Origin: Actinomycetota bacterium
GTDB taxonomy: Bacteria > Cyanobacteriota > Vampirovibrionia > Obscuribacterales > Obscuribacteraceae
NCBI GenBank assembly: GCA_903970355.1
Contig: CAJCIF010000190.1
Location: 1-5,751 of the forward strand
Length of the DNA: 5,751 bases
Direction of reading: 5' to 3'
Shown here: one piece after another, positions 1 to 4,075 of the stretch
Position numbering within the stretch: the stretch's first letter is position 1
Layout: the number at the start of each line of letters is the position of its first letter
The notes under the pieces: model-generated
Database searches by the model: none
The model's input: only the letters and a program-made list of their open reading frames with translations
Told to the model about the DNA's origin: nothing
Made by a program: the position numbers and the translations under genes

Positions 1-692
1 ATGATGGGTGTTTTTTTATTGCTGCCTGCCAGAAATTGTGCCACTAGTTCAATTGGCTTTTGTGTTGCCGATAAACCAATGCGATTCGGCACCCTCATAG
101 CGAGTTTATCAAGCCGTTCCAAAGTAAGAGATAAATGCGCACCTCGTTTATCGTCTGCAACAGCGTGAATTTCATCGACGATTACTGTTTCGACTGTGCG
201 CAGCATTTTTCTGCTTTTCTCAGCTGTCACAAGAATGTATAGAGACTCCGGAGTGGTCACCATAATGTGCGGCGGTTTGCGCAGCATTGCCTGACGTTCC
301 GGCATCGGAGTATCGCCTGTCCGCACGGCTGTTCTTATCTCCGCCATTGCAATGCCCTGTTTTTCAGCAAGTGCAACTATTTCGGATAATGGACCATCCA
401 AGTTTTTCTGGATGTCGTTGCTTAATGCTTTAAGCGGTGACACGTATACAACTTCAGTTTCATCTGCAAGCTTACCGGACACTGCTTTCCGAACAAGCTT
501 ATCTATGCACGCTAAAAATGCGCTAAAAGTTTTTCCCGAGCCTGTCGGTGCAGATATAAGTGTCGTCTTGCCCGCTAAAATATGAGGCCAACCCTGTTCT
601 TGCGGTTCGGTTGCCGTGCCGAAGCGTTCCGTGAACCATTCGCGGACGAGGGGATGCGCCCATTCGAGATGTTTATAGTCTTGAGCCGACAT
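1..692 (-). CDS. lhr: Lhr-type superfamily 2 DNA helicase, N-terminal part (3' end beyond the window)
   Basis: This is the first 230 codons of an ATP-dependent DNA/RNA helicase of the Lhr family, cytoplasmic proteins linked to DNA repair. The order of motifs gives the family: a Q-motif-like TEPQEQGW (residues 28-35), Walker A APTGSGKT (48-55), motif Ia VSPLKALSND (84-93), motif Ib TTPES (146-150), a Walker B DEIH box (173-176), then RGAHLSLTLERL (183-194), and motif III GLSATQ (206-211). The DEIH box followed by RGAHL and the ATQ ending of motif III are typical of Lhr rather than RecQ or DEAD RNA helicases. RecA domain 2, the winged helix and the Lhr C-terminal domains lie off the left edge, so the short core form and the long form of about 1,400-1,500 residues cannot be told apart. 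The ATG at 692 has no Shine-Dalgarno sequence, but the protein begins close to the Q motif as expected. The frame is open and intact to the edge. Confidence 0.9.
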   Translation of the reverse strand, partial: MSAQDYKHLEWAHPLVREWFTERFGTATEPQEQGWPHILAGKTTLISAPTGSGKTFSAFLACIDKLVRKAVSGKLADETEVVYVSPLKALSNDIQKNLDGPLSEIVALAEKQGIAMAEIRTAVRTGDTPMPERQAMLRKPPHIMVTTPESLYILVTAEKSRKMLRTVETVIVDEIHAVADDKRGAHLSLTLERLDKLAMRVPNRIGLSATQKPIELVAQFLAGSNKKTPI

Positions 693-699
693 AGGGTTA

Positions 700-705
700 A
701 TTGTA
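700..705 (-). promoter_or_regulatory. Possible -10 element for a near-leaderless helicase transcript
   Basis: Read on the minus strand this is TACAAT, one mismatch from the sigma70 -10 consensus. Seven bases separate it from the helicase ATG, so a start site at the usual distance would fall on or next to the initiation codon. No Shine-Dalgarno-like stretch lies between them, which fits leaderless initiation. No good -35 hexamer is seen 16-18 bases further upstream, and a single hexamer in AT-rich DNA can occur by chance. Confidence 0.3.
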
Positions 706-730
706 ATGGCTAAAAATGGTTTTCGCTCTA

Positions 731-767
731 AATATGTGAGGGCAGCCAAAAGCCGCCCTCACATATT
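731..767 (-). terminator. Strong hairpin after the SDR gene, probable terminator
   Basis: Two 16-base arms (731-746 and 752-767) are inverted copies with one mismatch, around a 5-base loop. The outer 13 bp pair perfectly and the inner stem is GC-rich. On the minus strand the hairpin begins about 40 bases after the SDR stop and ends about 38 bases before the helicase start, the right place to end the SDR message. No clean U-tract follows: the next minus-strand bases are TAGAGCGAAAACC, and a short T-run comes only about 13 bases later. It may therefore be a weak or factor-assisted terminator, an mRNA-stabilising stem or an extragenic palindrome. Confidence 0.55.
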
Positions 768-806
768 CATCCCCTGAGCAAAACTACGATCGGATCAATT
801 GGCTTG

Positions 807-1556
807 TTATCGGAATCCGCCTCCTATTACGATTATTTCGCCGGTTATCCAGGAAGAATCTTTCGATGCTAGGAACAATGCTGCCGGTGCAATGTCTTCT
901 GTGCTGCCGATTCTTCCGAGCGGTGCATTCGCAACGTATTCTTTGTGAAAATCCGTTCCGAGAAATCCGGCAGTTTGTACACCTTCTGTTTCCACCATGC
1001 CAGGGTTAATGGCATTGACCCGAATTTTTCTCGGACCAAGTTCTTTGGCAAGTGACTTTGTGATGGTATCAACAGCACCTTTGGTGGCACTGTATACGGA
1101 GGCGTTGGCTGGCGCAGAACTACTGGCTATGGAGCTAATGTTTATGACACTACCGCCCTCTGGACCAAAGTGTTTTACAGCTTCTTGCGTGCTGAGAAGC
1201 AGACCGAGAACATTTGTATTGAAATGCTTATGAAAGTGCTCTTCGGTTATGTTTTCCAGTGGTGAAAAATCATAGACACCAGCATTGTTCACCAAAATAT
1301 CGAGCTTGCCATATGCCTTTTTTGCTTCGTTGAAGATTTGCTCGATATCAGCTTTCTTGCCTACATCACCTTTTACAGCAACCGCTTTTCCACCTTTGCC
1401 AATAATGTCCGCAACGACCTTATCCGCTCCCTCTTTACTGGATGCGTAATTGACAACCACTGACGCTCCTTCAGCGCCTAACTGCTTGGCAATTGATGCA
1501 CCAATTCCTTTTGATGCGCCCGTTACGACTGCCACCTTTCCTTCTAGCTTTTTCAC
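807..1556 (-). CDS. Short-chain dehydrogenase/reductase (classical SDR)
   Basis: A complete 249-residue classical SDR, the usual length, expected to be a cytoplasmic tetramer that reduces a carbonyl or oxidises an alcohol. It has the Rossmann glycine motif TGASKGIG (12-19), NNAG (90-93), the structural Asn N115, and catalytic Ser142, Tyr155 and Lys159 in YSATK. The PG motif after VNAIN and a C-terminal GEIIVIGGG also fit. Lys16 and the absence of an Asp at the end of strand 2 (VVVNYASS) suggest NADP(H). It resembles FabG and glucose-1-dehydrogenase-like SDRs, but no acyl-carrier genes lie nearby, so the substrate is open. I chose the GTG at 1556 because AGAGGTG sits 5 bases upstream and the fold begins at once (KKLEGKVAVVTG). 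An in-frame ATG at 1589 would lie upstream of the predicted transcription start. The gene is transcribed from its own operator-bearing promoter, divergently from the hydrolase. Confidence 0.92.
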   Translation of the reverse strand: MKKLEGKVAVVTGASKGIGASIAKQLGAEGASVVVNYASSKEGADKVVADIIGKGGKAVAVKGDVGKKADIEQIFNEAKKAYGKLDILVNNAGVYDFSPLENITEEHFHKHFNTNVLGLLLSTQEAVKHFGPEGGSVINISSIASSSAPANASVYSATKGAVDTITKSLAKELGPRKIRVNAINPGMVETEGVQTAGFLGTDFHKEYVANAPLGRIGSTEDIAPAALFLASKDSSWITGEIIVIGGGFR

Positions 1557-1561
1557 AACAA

Positions 1562-1568
1562 CACCTCT
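1562..1568 (-). promoter_or_regulatory. Shine-Dalgarno site that sets the SDR start at GTG 1556
   Basis: Minus-strand AGAGGTG pairs well with the 16S rRNA tail and ends 5 bases before the GTG at 1556. The in-frame ATG at 1589 lies upstream of this site and has no comparable sequence before it, so the GTG is the better start. Confidence 0.75.
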
Positions 1569-1589
1569 TTTTAAAAACCTTATGACCAT

Positions 1590-1618
1590 AGAATAGACCG
1601 GTCGGTTTACTACGTCAA
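1590..1618 (-). promoter_or_regulatory. Sigma70-type promoter of the SDR gene
   Basis: On the minus strand, TTGACG (1618-1613) and TATTCT (1595-1590) are separated by exactly 17 bases. The -35 matches the consensus at five of six positions and the -10 at four or five depending on weighting. Transcription should start near 1583, giving a leader of about 27 bases to the GTG at 1556 that includes the Shine-Dalgarno site. A palindrome occupies most of the spacer, so the promoter is probably repressible. Confidence 0.7.
1594..1609. promoter_or_regulatory. TetR-family-like operator inside the SDR promoter
   Basis: The plus-strand sequence TAGACCGGTCGGTTTA consists of half-sites TAGACC and GGTTTA around GGTC, with arms matching at five of six positions. 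Sites of the TAGACC-N4-GGTCTA type are common operators for TetR-family repressors, including NemR-like sensors of reactive electrophiles. It fills most of the -35/-10 spacer and touches the -10, so a bound protein should block RNA polymerase. No TetR-family gene lies in the window, so the regulator is unknown. Confidence 0.55.
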
Positions 1619-1677
1619 GGCCCCTTGGCCGGACTTTGCAAAAAATGTTTTACGATGATGTCTCACAGATTATCAAA

Positions 1678-1683
1678 GAGGAG
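1678..1683 (+). promoter_or_regulatory. Shine-Dalgarno site that sets the hydrolase start at TTG 1692
   Basis: GAGGAG lies 8 bases before a TTG codon in frame with the hydrolase. The next in-frame ATG encodes residue 27, inside the signal peptide, and starting there would remove the export signal. The TTG start is therefore preferred. Confidence 0.7.
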
Positions 1684-1691
1684 TTCCGAAA

Positions 1692-2507
1692 TTGAAAAGC
1701 CCAATCAGTTGGAAGAATTTGATCGCCCTGTTTGTTGTGTCCTTCCTCATTGCATCCAATCAATCAGTGATGGCTCAAGAATGGGCGAAGGCAAAACTTG
1801 AAAAATCACCGCGCCACCTCGAATGGGTTGATGTTAAACAGGGAGACAGAACAATCAAGTGTTTCATTGCCTATCCTGAAGCAAAGAAACCGACCCCAGC
1901 TGTTCTTGTAATTCACGAAATTTTTGGGCTTAGCGATTGGGTGCGAGAACTCTGCGATGAACTGGCAGCCGAAGGTTATATTGCAATTGCTCCGGATTTG
2001 TTATCTGGAAAGCCCGGCGAAAGCACAGCATCGCATGGCAGCGAAGATGATGTTCGCAAAGCTGTTTCTGGACTTCCTCAAGAGCAAGTCGCAGAAGATT
2101 TGAAAGCCGTCGCTTCATACGTTTCAAAATTACCGTCTACAAATGGAGATTTAGCGGTGGCAGGATTTTGCTGGGGTGGTGCCAAAACATGGTTAGCCAT
2201 GACAACAAATCCAACTTTTAAAGCCGGCTTCTGCTTCTATGGAATTGCAGATGATTCACTCGATCTGTCTAAAATTAAAGCACCTGTTTTTGGCTTCTAT
2301 GCTGAAAAGGATGCGCGGGTGGGCAGCACGGTAGAAGGCACCACAAAGAAAATGAAGGAAGCAGGAAAAATATTCAAGCCTGAAACTTATGCCAATGCCG
2401 GGCATGGTTTCATGCGAGCCGGTGAGGCACCAGATGCAGAGGCAGCGAATAAAGATGCCCGCAACAAAGCTTTTGCGCGTATGAGTAACTTGCTCTACAA
2501 GCTTTAG
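1692..2507 (+). CDS. Exported dienelactone hydrolase family protein
   Basis: A 271-residue alpha/beta hydrolase of the dienelactone hydrolase (DLH) family, which uses a Cys-Asp-His triad on lactones and esters. Residues 1-28 form a Sec signal peptide: a basic start (MKSPISWKN), a hydrophobic core at 10-22, and a likely cleavage after VMA at 28. The mature enzyme would be outside the cytoplasm, whereas the best-known DLHs are cytoplasmic. The triad is visible as Cys160 in GFCWGG (158-163), Asp207 in AEKDARV and His238 in AGHGF. Glu76 in HEIFG matches the Glu that positions the catalytic Cys in DLH. The start is TTG with GAGGAG 8 bases upstream. No chlorocatechol-pathway gene is nearby, so a real dienelactone substrate is not implied. 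The gene is divergent from the SDR and shares its control region, but I found no convincing promoter for it. Its stop codon overlaps that of the convergent exonuclease gene. Confidence 0.9.
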   Translation: MKSPISWKNLIALFVVSFLIASNQSVMAQEWAKAKLEKSPRHLEWVDVKQGDRTIKCFIAYPEAKKPTPAVLVIHEIFGLSDWVRELCDELAAEGYIAIAPDLLSGKPGESTASHGSEDDVRKAVSGLPQEQVAEDLKAVASYVSKLPSTNGDLAVAGFCWGGAKTWLAMTTNPTFKAGFCFYGIADDSLDLSKIKAPVFGFYAEKDARVGSTVEGTTKKMKEAGKIFKPETYANAGHGFMRAGEAPDAEAANKDARNKAFARMSNLLYKL

Positions 2508-3382
2508 ACTTTGATCTTTAACCGCTCTACTCGTGCCGGAAAATCTTTTGCATTCAGACGTGCACAGATTGCTTCGAATGTGGGTTGTGGTTCTATCCAA
2601 CGAAGATCTTCGACCGTATCAAATACAGGAACATCATAACGCAACGTTGCAAGTTTGCGAAAAAGGATGGCGTCATCATATGATCCTTGCAATGTTGCCG
2701 ATAGTTTTTTAGCGCTTCGAATCGATGGATTCCATTGGTTGTTATCTTTAGGAATATCCTCCAGATGCGGATAATTTGATAGCACAGATGCTGCGGCCTT
2801 CGCACCCCAACCTGCTAAACCAGGAAAACCATCAGCGCTGTCACCAACAAGTGCTAAATAATCTGGAATGGATTTTGGTCCCACGCCAAACTTTTCGATC
2901 ACACCAGCTTCATTGCGAATGATATTTTGACGACGATCCATTTGCACTATCTTGTTGCCAACAACACACTGACTGAGATCCTTATCGGGTGTGCAGATAT
3001 AAACCGTGCCAACATTCTTGTCTTGCCCAGCTTTTACTGCCGCTGCCGCAAGAGCATCATCAGCTTCAAATTCGACCATCGCCCAAACCAAAACACCCAA
3101 TGAAACGAGTGCTTCTTCTAAAATCGGAAACTGCGAAAATAATTCCGGTTCAATGCCTTCACCCGTTTTATAGTAAGGGTAGAGATCGTTTCGAAAAGAT
3201 TCGATGACGTGATCTGTTGCAACACCAATGTGGGTTGCACCTTTTTCAAGCATGGAGATGACAGAGCCAACCACTCCCCGCACCGCACCTATTTCCTGGC
3301 CATCCGCATCAGCAGCCGACGGAACCGCAAAATAGTGCCGAAACAATTCATACGTACCATCAACTAAATGAATATCCATCAT
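2504..3382 (-). CDS. Stand-alone 5'-3' exonuclease (Pol I N-domain/FEN family)
   Basis: A 292-residue structure-specific 5' nuclease, equivalent to the N-terminal domain of DNA polymerase I without a polymerase. The family removes 5' flaps and RNA primers in replication and repair. Acidic metal ligands appear in family order: Asp8 in VDGTYELFR, Asp57 in ATDH, Glu106, Asp108 and Asp109 in EADDAL, Asp133 and Asp135 in TPDKDLSQ, then Asp181 and Asp184 in GDSADGFPG. The last motif leads into the helix-three-turn-helix (GLAGWGAKAA, 188-197) that binds DNA. FRNDLYPYYK (63-72) is the conserved basic arch-side segment. All ligands are present, unlike degenerate Xni/ExoIX-type members, so activity is expected. 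The first ATG follows the cyclophilin stop directly and a second ATG comes right after it; no good Shine-Dalgarno is seen, so translational coupling is likely. It is the last gene of a three-gene unit and overlaps the hydrolase stop by 4 bases. Confidence 0.9.
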   Translation of the reverse strand: MMDIHLVDGTYELFRHYFAVPSAADADGQEIGAVRGVVGSVISMLEKGATHIGVATDHVIESFRNDLYPYYKTGEGIEPELFSQFPILEEALVSLGVLVWAMVEFEADDALAAAAVKAGQDKNVGTVYICTPDKDLSQCVVGNKIVQMDRRQNIIRNEAGVIEKFGVGPKSIPDYLALVGDSADGFPGLAGWGAKAAASVLSNYPHLEDIPKDNNQWNPSIRSAKKLSATLQGSYDDAILFRKLATLRYDVPVFDTVEDLRWIEPQPTFEAICARLNAKDFPARVERLKIKV

Positions 3383-4075
3383 CTAAAAACCGCTGTCGCC
3401 ACTGGGTGGTGGCGGAAGGGGACGAATTCCAGTGCCGGAGCCAGCACCGCTACTGCGCATCGGTCTTGAAGCGGGAGCAGGTGCGCCACCCAAACGACCG
3501 CGAAGGATGGCGGCTAGCGGTACTACTTTTGTGTCAACTATCTTGTCTCCTATCCGCATGGCGTAGACGGTTCGCATACCGGCTATCACTTTGCCGAAAA
3601 TGGCATACTGACCATCAAGGCTCGGCATCGCGGATTTGGTGATGTAGAACTGGCAACTAGCTGAGTTTGGATTATTGCTCCGAGCCATCGCCAACACACC
3701 AGGCGCGTTGTGCCTCAAATTCCGATTTATTTCTAAATTGAGATAACGCTCGCGCCCTGTCTGAGGATCAATATAACCACCGGTACCATTGCCCAACGGA
3801 TCGCCACCTTGAATACACCAACTTTCAATGCGATGGAACGTAAGTCCGTTATAAAAGCCGCTTTGAGCTAATTCCAGAAAGTTATGTGCCGTATTCGGAA
3901 CCGAAGAAGCATATATCTGCATGCCAATTTCACCCTTAGTTGTCTGGAAAATAACAACAGGATCTTCACTGCTTTGCGCAAATGATGGTGCGACAAATAT
4001 CAGTTGCAGCAACAACAAAAGCAGAAGCTCGATCACATTGATACTTTTAGTGGGTTTCTTGAGCACGTACACCAT
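3383..4075 (-). CDS. Exported cyclophilin-type peptidyl-prolyl cis-trans isomerase
   Basis: A 230-residue cyclophilin that catalyses cis-trans isomerisation at X-Pro bonds, here probably as an envelope or secreted folding factor. Residues 1-33 form a signal peptide: basic KKPTK, a core with seven consecutive leucines (17-23), and a likely cleavage after SFA at 33. The cyclophilin domain spans about 40-192. Catalytic Arg82 lies in FHRI (80-83), followed by QGGDP (89-93), GVLAMAR (126-132), CQFYIT (141-146) and LDGQYAIFGKV (153-163). The position of human CypA Trp121 appears to be Ser152, as in many bacterial cyclophilins, predicting poor cyclosporin binding. Residues 193-230 form a Gly/Pro/Ser-rich tail with four consecutive prolines (221-224), probably disordered. 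The ATG at 4075 has AGAGGAAG upstream, inside the amidohydrolase gene, and the two reading frames overlap by 29 bases. Its stop TAG touches the exonuclease ATG. Co-transcription is very likely, though the three products share no obvious pathway. Confidence 0.92.
   Translation of the reverse strand: MVYVLKKPTKSINVIELLLLLLLQLIFVAPSFAQSSEDPVVIFQTTKGEIGMQIYASSVPNTAHNFLELAQSGFYNGLTFHRIESWCIQGGDPLGNGTGGYIDPQTGRERYLNLEINRNLRHNAPGVLAMARSNNPNSASCQFYITKSAMPSLDGQYAIFGKVIAGMRTVYAMRIGDKIVDTKVVPLAAILRGRLGGAPAPASRPMRSSGAGSGTGIRPLPPPPSGDSGF

Noticed and set aside
352..585. Plus-strand open frame of 77 codons
   Set aside because: It lies wholly inside the helicase reading frame on the minus strand, which shows all conserved helicase motifs. 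Its product resembles no family and it has no ribosome site.
1619..1691. Promoter for the exported hydrolase
   Set aside because: TACGAT (1651-1656) and GATTAT (1668-1673) could be -10 boxes, but neither has a credible -35 at 16-18 bases, so no promoter is called.
2466..2505. AAAGCTT ... AAGCTTT inverted repeat near the convergent stops, considered as a terminator
   Set aside because: The arms are only 7 bases, AT-rich and separated by 26 bases, and AAAGCTTT is itself palindromic. A stable terminator hairpin is unlikely.
2256..2600. Minus-strand open frame of 114 codons across the hydrolase/exonuclease junction
   Set aside because: It overlaps the 3' ends of two well-supported genes in another frame, and its sequence shows no domain or ribosome site.
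4010..4030. CAA/CAG-rich run resembling a short tandem repeat
   Set aside because: It is the complement of Leu and Gln codons in the hydrophobic core of the cyclophilin signal peptide and is explained by coding. It is too short and irregular to be called a repeat.
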